Source of the DNA: Persicaria tinctoria
Lineage: Eukaryota; Streptophyta; Magnoliopsida; Caryophyllales; Polygonaceae
Direction of reading: 5' to 3'
DNA length: 64,000 bases
Assembly: GCA_037127255.1 (NCBI GenBank)
Contig: JBANSL010000007.1
Span: forward strand, 65,379,538 to 65,443,537
Within the stretch, counting starts at the first letter, position 1; every line of letters begins with the position of its first letter. The notes beneath the pieces are model-generated. The model worked only from the letters and a program-made list of their open reading frames with translations, was not told where the DNA came from and did not search any database. Shown piece by piece: positions 1 to 10,441 of the stretch. The position numbers and the translations under genes are program-made.

Positions 1-228
1 AGGTGGAATTGCTTCTCTAAATTGTTTAACCCAAAATCACTTATTCTGCTTTCGTTAATTTGCTTTAAAAACTTTCACACAAAAACCCCCTTCTCTGGTT
101 ACTTAATCAACATTCAAATCGCACTTGAGTTATAAATTTCCCTGTGGGATCGACCTCTTACTTATTACTGTACTAGTTTTAGGTTTGAGTTTCTTTGACG
201 GAATCAACGACAGGTTTCCCCTCCGTCA
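1..228 (+). mobile_element. 3' end of an LTR (LTR2 family), fragment
   Basis: This stretch matches 25700-25933 in order, sharing gatcgacctcttacttatt, tttgagtttctttgacgg and the terminal ccctccgtca. It is therefore the right end of an LTR whose body lies outside the window. It abuts an inverted piece of the same family at 229. No coding potential is visible. The ending CCCTCCGTCA is the same as the LTR end of the Gypsy element at 47323-53596, so a Gypsy-type origin is inferred. Confidence 0.7.
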
Positions 229-1627
229 GTCAGTCGATCCAAGTTCACTGGATGTCGACTGAGATCAGTCGATGTCGAGTGAAATATCAGTAACCTGTGC
301 GTCGGTAAAGAAGGCCGAAGAAATAAGAATGGAAATGAAGTATGGTCAGAAATAACAAGGGTGTTCAGTTTTTCGATGACCTAACGAACGTCAGATATCG
401 AATGTAAACAAATATATAAAAAGATCTTCCAAAGCCAGGTTTTACCACAACGATAACCATACAAGCAAAAGATAAAGTAAGACGGATAATTATGCAATCA
501 CATCAAAGGAGCAAGCTTTCGCCGTTTTCAACAATTAGATAAAACCTTTTCAAGTAACCCCAATTGTATCTACCGATTTTATGTTTATAATTCAAATTGT
601 TAACATGAATGTCTATTCTTTCGAGTAGGAACAAACATATAAAGGTAGTGGTTGATCAAAGCATAATAAATATCGATATCAAACATTTACCTCAAGCGTG
701 CATGGCTATCGTCGAGCTCACCCCGACCCTAGAAGAAGGGCGACTACTCCCTAATGGCAGCGGAAGACATCGTTGAAATAAATGAATAAACTTGCATTGT
801 CTAAATCAAAACCTTTTCCGACGCGCCAACTCTCGTAATAACGCCAAAACCCTAAAAATTTCGAATATATAAACTCTATGAGAATTGTTTGTTGTGAACT
901 TTAATTCCTAAAACTCAGCCCCTAGGGCTTTATTTATAGGCCTCAATCCTTGCTAGCCAAGGATAAGGAATTCTATCTAAAACTAAAAGGTATAAATCAA
1001 CCTAAAAGAAGATATAAATCCAAATATGTCAATAAAATAAATCATTAGGGTAAATAGAGTTCTTAACCCATAAGAATAGAAACTAGATAGATGATAGAAA
1101 CTCTAGTCTTCATGCTTAAGTCTTCTCCTCTCGTATTCGTATTGGCCCAAACACGTCTCAGCACTCTGGGGATTCACTCGACATCGAGTGACATGAATCA
1201 ATCTCTAGTGGTCTTTCTATAGTGTCGAGTGCTCCACTCGATCACGGTGGTGTCGAGTCGAGGGCTTCTTTCTCCCTGGCTCTTTGGCTTGCTTTCAGTA
1301 GACGTCGAGTGAACTTCAATAGACGTCGAGTGGATCATCAGTAGCTTTCTTTGCTTCGACACTTATCCACATTCTGGCTTCACTCCAGTAGATGTTGAGT
1401 GGATCAGCAGACATCGAGTGAAAATCCATCTTCGTTCCTTCTTTTCCGAATCGCTCCGAAAATGTCTCCGATTTCTGCTAAATTAAACAGAAACTTGTGT
1501 AGACCTCTATAACTCGCAAATAAACATAAATTACACAAATTTCATAATTTCCCAATGTAAAGGTATAAAATATGAATAGAAATCGGAATGAAAGTAGATG
1601 TAAAAATGGCAAAATAGGCTCACATCA
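229..1627 (-). mobile_element. LTR2-family fragment, inverted
   Basis: Read on the minus strand from 1627, this begins TGATGTGAGCC and follows the same order as 8256-9674 plus 24858-25200: tgtgagcct, ggaggtctacacaag-like, an array of TCGA palindromes, then the segment with ctagggtcggggtgag and the attatcgttgtgg-like stretch. Repeated ACTCGAC/TATCGAGT palindromes lie at about 1175-1425. The start boundary is shared by three copies in the window (here, 8256 and 53662), which supports it as a true LTR end. The junction with the oppositely oriented piece at 228/229 suggests nested or rearranged insertions. No ORF is seen. Confidence 0.65.
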
Positions 1628-3245
1628 ACTACCTTCTCTCAACAACAGGAGCTTGGATGTTTGATTTTAATGTGCAATAAGGTAATAAATGTTTGGATAT
1701 TTTAGGTTTGCTTGTTGTAATTGGAGTCGAGAGTAGTAGAATTGAATATTACAATATTTTTGGTTTGAAGTCTCTAATTGGAGTCGAGAGTGGTAGAATT
1801 GACCATGTCTTATCTAGAACCTATTATAGATAAAAAAAAAAAACAATCGTCTATAATAAATCTCCTATACAGACAAAACCTGTTATAGATAAATTGCGCT
1901 AAGCCCTAATCTAATTTATCTTTCTAACCTAGGATGATTAATTTTAATCAAATTGTGATATGAAATTGTACTACTATGTCCCTAAGATGATTAGTTGTCT
2001 CATACAACGATCTTCAAGTAGACAAATAATATATCTATAACAACGAACAAAAACATCTTCTCTCATCACTTGGACATATATGCTGGAGTACTAAAAATCT
2101 TCAGATTTGACAAGTCTGGAACTCTCAACAAATTGTGTGGACTGAGATTTGAGAGGCAAAGTGAAGAGATGGATGGGTAAACCATTAAGAGATAGTGAAA
2201 TAATAATAAACCAAAGGGAAAAGGACAATGAAAAAAGCGAGATCAACGGTGAAAGTTGTTAGTCAAAGATAATGCATCATGATAACTTATGGGGAACAAC
2301 TATGGTTGTCTCGGATTATAGACTTGATCCATGGATTGAGAAGAAAGCTTGAGTCGGATCAAATACCTTTTAACAATCAAATTGCTTTCCCATATTGAGA
2401 AACAACATCTAAACCCATTACAATGGGGTGATTCAAACTCTTGACCTAGTGGTCAGAGGTAGAGCCATGGGGGAGCACGTGCCCCTTTCCTCATCCGACC
2501 AATTACCTAGGTGTATTCTCCTCGTCGCTGGCTTTGTTATGATATATTATATATAATACGTCCTAATCCGACATTTGATTAAAATGTTATGAATGTTTTG
2601 AAAATTGTAGGTTTATTAATCACTTTAAGTTCATTTCAATAGATCGACTATAATACTTTTATATTTTATTTAAATTGACATTCACATATTATAAATCATA
2701 TCACGAGATTCGAAGCCATATGTTATATTACTTATTTTGATAATTTGGTAAGAAGTTACGCAAGTTTAAATTTTTTTATATCTAATCATACACTATTACA
2801 TTTAGGTTAAGAATACAACAAGTTAAATATTGACTCAATGGTTATTCATTGCGTTTTTATAGGAAATTCATATTATTAGTATGTTTAAAAATGAGAAAAT
2901 TTAAATAATTATAAGGATGAATCGGATCTTATTCTGATTGTATTTGTCTATGTTCGTGTCTATTAGAGCACCAGGTCAAAATAGGTCGGGCTCAAGTTGA
3001 AGTTACCATGACTCATTTTTTAGGTTCGATCATATTTGAATTTGCGTGGATTGAGACGGGTCAAATTTTGTCAATTCTATAGATAATGCATCATGATTGG
3101 AAAATTATCAACTTTAGAAACAGATTACATGTATAAGCAAATACAACCAACATTACGAATCAAATATCAAATAAAGATTATGCTTTGTATGAGTTTACTT
3201 ATTGTGATGTAATAGAATTGGAGGAGAAATGGAATGAATGAGGAA
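1628..3245. other. AT-rich intergenic stretch, no gene seen
   Basis: No coding region or complete element is recognisable. A local duplication places two copies of about 25 bases (ttggagtcgagag, then a purine-rich variant ending tagaattga) near 1722 and 1778. The segment near 2440-2500 (defined by gagcacgtgcccc) looks like unclassified dispersed repeat. Confidence 0.4.
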
Positions 3246-4268
3246 CTAGAACATAGGGAATTGAACTCTAGAAGGACAATTGCCCCTCGGAGCCACCGGG
3301 CACTTGATGAGGTTCTTCCCGGAAGTGTCGACGCACATGTAAACTTGGTAGATCTGGTTGTTCTTGTCATCGTCCCTGTTGCATTCTATCCAGGGCTCGA
3401 ATCCGGTTGCTTCCTCTATTGCTTGCTTCATGTCTTCCAAGTTGTAGAACTCGTCGTTCGGTTCAATCCCTAAATCACTCACCAAGCTTCATAAGGATCC
3501 ACTACTATACATTTCAAGATTGGGAAAATAAGTGGTTAATTGATTATATATAACGTACCTGCATTCTTGAGGGCTTGGAGGAGGTTGGTCTGGTCCCTGA
3601 GGTCGAGACCGGCCTTGAAGTAGTCGTGTTGGTTGAGCATTTTCTCCGAGCAAGTGCCGTGCTTGTTCCATTCATGAGACCAGAACTTGAGCCCATCGCT
3701 GCTCGGGCACGATAGTGATGGCCACTCTGTTTGGAGCCTGCTTTCTAGGTCTTCTATCTGCGTCACCGTCCAGATCAATATTAATAATGGAAGTCTAATT
3801 ACGTGCAGATTCCTACCTAAAAATACCATCCATCGACCCTTCCTCGATCATTTGATCGGGAACCTCTATAATCGGTAGTAATCTACGTACCTGGGAATCG
3901 TCGAAAGAGTTGGAGGAGTCGCAGTTAGAAGGGTAAGAGCCATCGGCATAGTTAGGCCAAAGTCCATGAACGCTGAAGTCTGCAGCTGGCTTTCCGGTCT
4001 TCGGGTAGCAACACTGACGCCCTTTGGCGTCACAATAGGCTCCTGGCCACTACATAGTACATATGTGCATTTAGGGACATTACAATAAGTCTATGATCGC
4101 GCAATAGGCAAACGAACGCGCAAAAAACCAAACCTGTTGAACGAAGTAGAAGAAATCGAAGTCCTGGTCATGGCGGCCATGCTGGGATGCAGATCGAACC
4201 ATCACCGAAGCAAACCCTAACAAGATCATGACAACAGCCCAAATGGGGAATGATGTTGACCTCATCAT
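3246..4268 (-). CDS. RNase T2 family, S-like secreted ribonuclease, copy 1 (4 exons)
   Basis: The predicted 238-residue protein is joined from exons 4268-4134, 4049-3891, 3757-3559 and 3469-3246, all with GT/AG borders. Residues 1 to about 26 form a hydrophobic signal peptide, then FDFFYFVQQWPG, the usual start of mature RNase T2. The first catalytic block HGLWPNY (His73) is in exon 2; the second, SHEWNKHGTC (His126, Glu127, His131), is in exon 3. Cysteines sit at the family positions. The family cleaves single-stranded RNA through 2',3'-cyclic phosphates, usually in the apoplast, vacuole or secretory pathway. Length is normal for plant S-like RNases (about 220-240). The four-exon structure is unlike the typical one-intron S-RNase, so a stress or phosphate-scavenging role is more likely than self-incompatibility; this is inference. 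It is the most diverged of the three copies here. The start is the first of two adjacent ATGs, 4266-4268. Confidence 0.9.
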
Positions 4269-5793
4269 GGAGATTAAGTAACAGTGTGTGTTAAGTTATT
4301 AGCTAAGATTGAAGGCAATTCAATGTATGTATGAGCAAGATCGACGTTTCGCAAGAAAGGGGTCGAACTATATATATAGATCGATCGAAATGAGATGGAA
4401 GGGATTGATAACGTACGTACGTAAGGGGATATAAGTAAGCTAGATAGGTATAGATCAAAGCTTGGAATATCCTCAGCAAGGTCATGTAGAATATGCTCAC
4501 AGATCTTGCACTATCAAATTGTTTATAACAACAATGTTTAGGGTTGATTTGACTTATTAATTGTGTAGTCTTAATTAATTAATCTAGGAAATCCTCTGTA
4601 GGGGAATCTTCCTACATGGGCGACACCGTGATGCCCTTATAATTAAGATGAAAGGTAGGTGGGAATCAGGCGAGTCGTGGTGGCCGGTTTAGGTTCCATT
4701 AATCGGGTTTCGAGTGTTTTTGAGATTTAGATATTTCATATTTTGGTAGCCTAGATTTATGAATTATGTATAAAGAGGGGTTCAATAAATTGGTTGAAAA
4801 TTTTAAATCCAATACCAACAAAAACCGGCCAATAAATTTGTGTATTATGAGAAATTATTTCATAAATTTGTTTTTGTGGTTTATTTGACATGAAAAGAAA
4901 AAAAATTATCCCTAATACCAACAAAATAAACCTTAATTTTTTCAAATAAAATATTTTATATCTCATACAGATTGAATTTATATATTATTTTATAAACCTT
5001 CAACCCTTATTTTACAATTTTCAATGTTTATAAATTTTAGTTGGTTTATAAACTCCGTCTTGTACTAAACAAATTTTAATACATATATATGAGCAAATTT
5101 TGGTACATATATAAAAGAAAATTGGGTAATTTGTCACGGATCGGATCAGATTTTTGAATTCAGATTTTGCAAACTCTAAATCTGGCATAACCTTACCAAT
5201 TAATTTATCTAAAATATTGTAGAGTACTTGTGGATCAATTCATCGAGTATTAACTAGTGTTGGATTGATCTACAAGCATGATTAATTTAATAAGAAATTA
5301 GTGTTTTTTTTTTAATTTGGTAGTAATTGGATGAACATGCCAAGGCAGAAACTACGCAAGGTTTAGAAAAAGACAAATTAAACAAACAACGTAAGGTGAG
5401 GTGATTGCTACATTCATGGAATATGTCAAAAATGATTTAACAAACGACGTTAACCAATTGAAGAATATTGCATGCCTTGCCCACTTCTCTCCATATATGT
5501 AAACCAGCAACGCTATCGGACAAGAAAAATGGAAAATGTACAAATAAAATTAAGAGTTTTCTATCCTGTACCCCAGCCTATAAATTTAAATGATTTTAAC
5601 CATTTTTAATAATGTTTTCCTAAGGTCTATGCGTTCAAATATAGAAAATCTTTCCTAATATGAGTTGTTTATCCTATGTCCTTCGATATAGGATAGAAAA
5701 ACCAATAAAATTATTCAATTAATCCATATATCTTAAAATTAATTGACAGTAAAAAAAATAGTTTATTGACTTATACGTAAGTAAAATATATTA
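4269..5793. other. AT-rich intergenic region upstream of RNase copy 1
   Basis: This is presumed promoter and spacer DNA. I see no conserved gene, tRNA or element ends here; the short open frames are not supported by any family motif. Confidence 0.4.
4371..4378 (-). promoter_or_regulatory. putative TATA box of RNase T2 copy 1
   Basis: TATATATA lies about 100 bases upstream of the ATG at 4268. The spacing suits a plant TATA box plus a short 5' leader, but the run is low-complexity and could be coincidental. Confidence 0.4.
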
Positions 5794-6014
5794 CTCTCTC
5801 CGTTAATTAAAACATGTCGTTTTAGACATTTGCACATTTTTTAAGAAAGCACATAAAAGCAAACAAAAATACACTTATACCCCTATATTGAAAATCACAA
5901 CTAACAAATCTCTAATCATTACAAGTGCAATTTTGGATAGTAAACACTACAATGACATATTTTTCTTAATAAGATTTTACTTTTAAAACGACATGTTTTT
6001 CTCAACGGATGGAG
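5794..6014. mobile_element. Stowaway-type MITE (Tc1/mariner-like), 221 bp
   Basis: The left end reads CTCTCTCCGTTAATTAAAAC and the right end, reversed, reads CTCCATCCGTTGAGAAAAAC. Both continue into ATGTCGTTTTA, giving inverted ends of about 35 bp. The element is flanked by TA on each side (5792-5793, 6015-6016), the TSD expected of Stowaway elements. It is AT-rich inside and has no ORF. Confidence 0.85.
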
Positions 6015-6662
6015 TATAATTGATTTGTAAATACAACACTTATGAGTCCACTATAATCTCTTCTTTCAGAGTCCGGAAATTTTAGTTGTAAATGTTTTCT
6101 TCAAAACGTTATGGGAGTTAATTTTCAGTTGATACAAATGCTGCATTATAAAATAGACACGCATGCACAATCTTAATTAAACCAAGCATAAATAAAAGGA
6201 AAAAAAATACGAAGTTGTTTGTGAATGGTAATACTCCATTTATATGTAGATAGCTAGATTATATATTGTCTGATTCCAGTTTAGAGTGATCGCATGGGAT
6301 TATGATCCCAAAAAAAAAATCCGTCGACGGTGGACGTGGACAACAGATTATGTTGAATTGGTAAAACTATACGTGTGCAGATATATAAATATATGTCATT
6401 AAACTAGTAAGTTGTTATAAACAAATTATTTCAACAACACTGATCGAAATGGTAGATCAAGTAACGATAATGTCTCTTTTATATATTTGCAAGCATTTCT
6501 TTTCTTCCATAATATTACTAGTTGAACATTGATAGTTAATTTTAGTTGACATTGAAAAATATCATATATATATTCTGACCAAAAATATTAATTGAAAATG
6601 ATCATTGGAGTATGTTATTTTGCTACTATGTACACGGTTAAAATATCCATAATCAAGTGTAT
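6015..6662. other. AT-rich intergenic, nothing recognised
   Basis: No gene, element border or RNA gene is evident in this stretch. Confidence 0.4.
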
Positions 6663-6910
6663 TGTTAACATTGACTTGTAGAGTTACTAATGACATTATT
6701 AGATATTAGGTATTAAGAGATTATGGTATAAATACTTGGGGGTTATCCAAGTAATAATCTAATTTTTTACCCTAATCTTCTCTCGTTTTATCTCTCTTAT
6801 CTTCTCCTATCTCCTATCCGATCTTCTTCTTCCCTCATCTCAGATTCTCAATTCTCCATGGAAGCCCAAGCTTTCGCCCAATTGACCTTCGGGTCATAAA
6901 AATGGTATCA
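6663..6910 (+). mobile_element. probable Copia-type LTR with primer-binding site, fragment
   Basis: A TGTTAACA start at 6663, a TATAAATA box at 6727-6734, a pyrimidine-rich leader, and a possible end at GGGTCA (6896) are followed by TGGTATCA at 6903-6910, the first eight bases of the tRNA-iMet primer site. This is the layout of a 5' LTR and PBS of about 234 bp. The internal region is cut short by LTR2 sequence at about 6960, and no second LTR is seen, so the assignment is tentative. Confidence 0.45.
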
Positions 6911-6959
6911 AAATGGTATTAGGGTAAAATAGAGTTTAACATATGAGGATAAATGTTCT

Positions 6960-7322
6960 TCAAGAGGAGATAAAAGATCTTATAGACTTCATCATTAAGC
7001 AACTCTCCTCGGATCTGGACTCGCCAAACACGTCACAGGGCTCTGCAGCTTCACTCGACATCGAGTAAGTTCACGTACTCGATATCGAGTAACCTTCATG
7101 GTCTCGAATGCTTCTGACTCGACATCGAGTCATATATGCTTGTGATGTCGAGTGGCTTCCTTCCATCTCATGGCTTCAACTGTGCTTGCTTCACTCGACA
7201 TCGAGTCACTTCAGTAGACGTCAAGTGGATCTCAGTAGACTTTCCTTGCTCCAACATATAGCCAAATTCTGGCTTCACTCCAGTAGATGTCGAGTGGATC
7301 AGCAGACATTGAGTGAAAGTCC
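6960..7322 (-). mobile_element. LTR2-family fragment with TCGA palindrome array
   Basis: It matches 1085-1430 in the same orientation (shared ccaaacacgtc, cactcgacatcgagt, ttctggcttcactccagtag). It contains palindromes such as ACTCGACATCGAGT at 7053-7066 and the perfect 14-mer ACTCGATATCGAGT at 7077-7090. It is truncated on both sides by other elements. Confidence 0.6.
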
Positions 7323-7330
7323 ACGTTGAT

Positions 7331-8255
7331 TTCTTTGATCACTGGAATACATGCTATGACGTTTGTTTGCTTGGTTTATGTTTTCACCTACTATGATGTT
7401 GCTTTTTGATGAGGTTGAAACTTGAAGGGATTTCCTTTGGGATGCATTAATTCATGTTCATTCTGTCATTGCTTGAGGACAAGCAAAGGTTAAGTGTAGG
7501 GGAATTTGATAATGCATATCTTAGATAGGCATTATAGGTATTTTTAGTTTAGTTAGGTTGCATTTCGTTCATACTTTGTCGCTAATTTGCATCTTGTGAT
7601 TATTCTAGAAGAGTTCGGATTCTGCGCAAATTTGTGTTTATCTTGCAGATTGAATCGGAACACATTTGGGGAGATGCAATACCTTGAAGAGGAGTACAAG
7701 AGACATTGGAAAGAATCAAGGAAGGAAGAGAAGAGATGAGTACTTGGAAGTTGATCGTGGTTTCGGACAAGAAGACACGGCAACACGATGCCGCGGCCGC
7801 AGCAAGGGCCGAGGCCGCGGGATAAGGAAGAATTGTTGATGCCGCAGTCGCAGCTTATGTCGCGGCCACAACATGGGTCCTGAGCGATGCGTTTCATTTA
7901 AAAAAAACCCTAGTTTTATGTTGGATGTTTTATGGCCGACTTAGATTGTTATAAGGCCGATTTTAGTCATTTTTCTAGCACTTCAATTCTATTCTTACGT
8001 TCATCAGACACTTTAGAGATTTGAGCGATGTCTTCCATGAGGAATTAAACTCATCTATTATGCCTGCAATTTGAAGCTTTATTTGGATTGATTGTGAGTT
8101 TCTAATTCTCGTTCTTTGTTTCCTTTATTTGAATGCTTCAACTTCTTTGTGCTTGATTGTTTATTGTTTTGTTCTATCTTGTCTGACCAACTTGTTAGAT
8201 CAATTCAATTGCGAAGGTTTCGTAGATTCCTGGTTGTAAACCTTAACCTAAGTGG
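7331..8255 (+). mobile_element. Gypsy-type 3' internal end, polypurine tract and LTR start (truncated)
   Basis: The sequence attgcttgaggacaagcaaa, then gttaagtgtaggggaa, then TGATAATGCAT at 7507 matches the minus-strand Gypsy element at 48985-49020 (same motif with gtgggggag). It is therefore the polypurine tract followed by the LTR start of a related, older element. The LTR portion carries a GC-rich stretch of repeated CCGCGGCCGC-type motifs near 7790-7870. It breaks at 8255, where an LTR2 copy begins. No coding capacity remains. Confidence 0.6.
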
Positions 8256-9674
8256 TGTTGTGAGCCTAAATTGCCACGTTTTACACTTACTTTTTTATCG
8301 ATTTCTACATGCATTTCATGCATTTGGGTTAGAATAATAGATAATTTGTGTATTTTATGTTTTTTTTCAATATATGGAGGTCTACACAAGTTTTTTGTTA
8401 TATTTCGCTGAAATTAGACGCACTTTGGAGCTTAAAGGAAAGCCATGAAGAAGCTAAGGATGGTGCAGCTGGAGAAAAGGCCATTTTTCGGTACTCATCA
8501 TTCTAAATCAAGATTTGATGACTTCATGAGAGTTTTAGCCCTCGAAAAGAGATTTCCAACGCATGGTCATATGCGTCAATCTGACGAACGAGGACTCGGG
8601 AAAGTGTGTTTCAAGAACAGAGCAGAAAGCTGAGAGATCTACTCGATATCGAAGAATTTTACTCGATATCGACCAAAGCCGAAATCGAGTAGAGACCCCA
8701 GAAATCGACAAGTGAAGCTGGGAGCTGAAGATGTTCGTCGACGTCGAGGAATTTACTCGATGTCGAGGAAAAGTCACGTCGATATGCTGTCATGTAGCCG
8801 AGGTGGACGAAGGAGACTGAAGACGAAGAACATGTTACTCGATATCGAGGAATTTCCTCGATGTCGAGTAAAAACCGAAGTCGACTTTGCTCCTGTTAGC
8901 CGGAATCGAGTTGTTGAGCGGAAGACGAAGAAGGTGCTACTCGATATCGAGGAATCCTACTCGATATCGAGGAAACCTCAGTGGTCGACGAGGAGCTGTC
9001 CAAGATTCTTGTTAAGTTTCTATCCCGAAGCCGATGGAGATATTTTCGAGATCAAATTCTATCAAATTTCATCAAGACCTATCAAGATCTATCAACTCCA
9101 TGGAGGATTTACCTACTTTAGATATATTTCCTTTTTGGATTTAATTCTTTTATTCCATTATTTAATCTTTAAGTAAGTAGATAAATAGATATAGATATAG
9201 ATTGACTTTCTTACCTTGATTAGCAAGGATTGGAAGCCTATAAATAAAGCCTTAGGGGCTGGGTTTTATTCATTCAATTTCATACACAATTAGTTACATA
9301 GAGAGAGTAGAGGAGAGAGCTTGTGGCAAGAGAAGTTGGAAAGACGAAAGCGGATTTGGCTTCGATTGGCTGTAAGCTTTCTTTAGTTTATTTAATGCAA
9401 AGTTATTTCCTTTTATTATTGATGAGTTTCTTGATGATGAAGAGCGAGTAGTCCACCCACTTCTAGGGTCGGGGTGAGCCCGACGGTAGCCATGTGAGGT
9501 GATGCGGTAAAGGTAGATCTTTTTATGCAATTCGTCTTCAATCCCTATGAGCATGATTCTTTTGCGAAAGTTTAAGGTGATCCGTGTTTGTGTTATTGAA
9601 GCGAAAGTGATCATAATACAACTTGGATTAATTATTTGAAAAAGGTTAGTAACAATTAGGGTTTATGCGAAAGC
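8256..9674 (+). mobile_element. LTR2 copy, left part (interrupted by nested insertions)
   Basis: It starts TGTTGTGAGCC and is alignable with 53662-54490 and, inverted, with 1627 down to about 600. It continues after the nested Copia at 24858. Paired TCGA palindromes occur at 8640-8975; one larger inverted unit spans 8837-8869, with ACTCGA at the left and TCGAGT at the right. The right border (9670-9674, aaagc) is one copy of the target duplication made by the Copia at 9675. Several ORFs here run through the palindromes and show no protein family. Confidence 0.65.
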
Positions 9675-9885
9675 TGTTATAAGAATAGAGAGAAAGAATG
9701 ATAAGAGGTAGAACTTTCGATTCATCGGTGTCTCAACAAGGAGATATACAAAGCCTTATATAGGCCTAGGTGACAAAGAAAAGATAAGGAATGCATACAT
9801 CCTTTGGTTTTCCACCATGTGGGAGTTTGGGTAGGTGAATGGGTAAGAGGTGAAACATCCACCTTAAATCAATAGTTTTATAACA
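9675..9885 (-). repeat. 3' LTR of the hairpin Copia
   Basis: TGTTATAAGAATAG to TTTTATAACA on the plus strand. It is nearly the same as the interrupted LTR at 15033-15151 plus 24755-24852. It is also the intact empty site for the Sirevirus: gataaggaatgcatac here versus gataaggaatg, insertion, gaatgcataa there. Confidence 0.9.
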
Positions 9886-9925
9886 CTCCCCCTTGGATGT
9901 ACACCTCTAACATTACAAATTATCT

Positions 9926-10441
9926 CGTTAAAAACCTTGCCTAGAAAAACCCAAATGGGACAAAAACTAGGACTAAGAGAAAAGGGGTACAAATGTCGTT
10001 TAATACGCGTTGATCATACTGCCTCGTTAAAAACCTTGTTAGGAAAACCCAGTGGGACAAAACCTGATCGAAGGGAAAAAGAGTGCAGTGCGTATATTCT
10101 CCCCCTAAATTCAACATTCTTCTTTCAGCTTTCTCATTCCGATAAGCTCATCGAATTTCTTGATAATTCTGACTTCATGAGCTTCATGGTTGAGTCTGAT
10201 AATTTTCTTTGACGTGTATAAGTTGAGATGTCTTCATACATTACAACTGACTTCGGATGCTTGACTTTCATTGGTTGACGTTGAGCAGCTTTCAATGCAC
10301 AAACACAAGGTACTTCAGGACCCAGTGTGTCATTTGATCATGGGGGGTCTAGTGTATTAAATGGTGCCTAAGTTGCCTCGTTAAAAATCTTAACTTGGAA
10401 AAACCCAATGGGATAAAAACCAAGATCAAGGAAAAGAGTAC
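9926..10441 (-). repeat. Three direct copies of a conserved Copia 3' motif
   Basis: Segments at about 9926-9991, 10026-10086 and 10381-10441 each read, on the plus strand, ttaaaaacctt, then gaaaaacccaatgggac-like, then an AG-rich tail ending near gtaca. On the sense strand this is a CCCACTGGGTTTTTC-type block followed by AAGGTTTTTAACGAG. Such blocks are common just upstream of the polypurine tract in plant Copia elements; their role is not established. Their position agrees with minus orientation. Confidence 0.75.

Noticed and set aside
3234..3473. Plus-strand open frames overlapping the RNase copy 1 exons
   Set aside because: They are antisense shadows of exon 4; the minus strand gives the RNase T2 family motifs and consistent splice sites.
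8712..9176. 154-residue plus-strand frame in LTR2
   Set aside because: It runs through TCGA palindromes; no family features, and it is not preserved in the copy at 54120-54300.
9675..9885. Hammerhead ribozyme in the short LTR (retrozyme)
   Set aside because: Fragments such as CCGATGAATCGAAAG are present, but I could not place the full CUGAUGA and GAAA core with three stems, and the element is much longer than known retrozymes.
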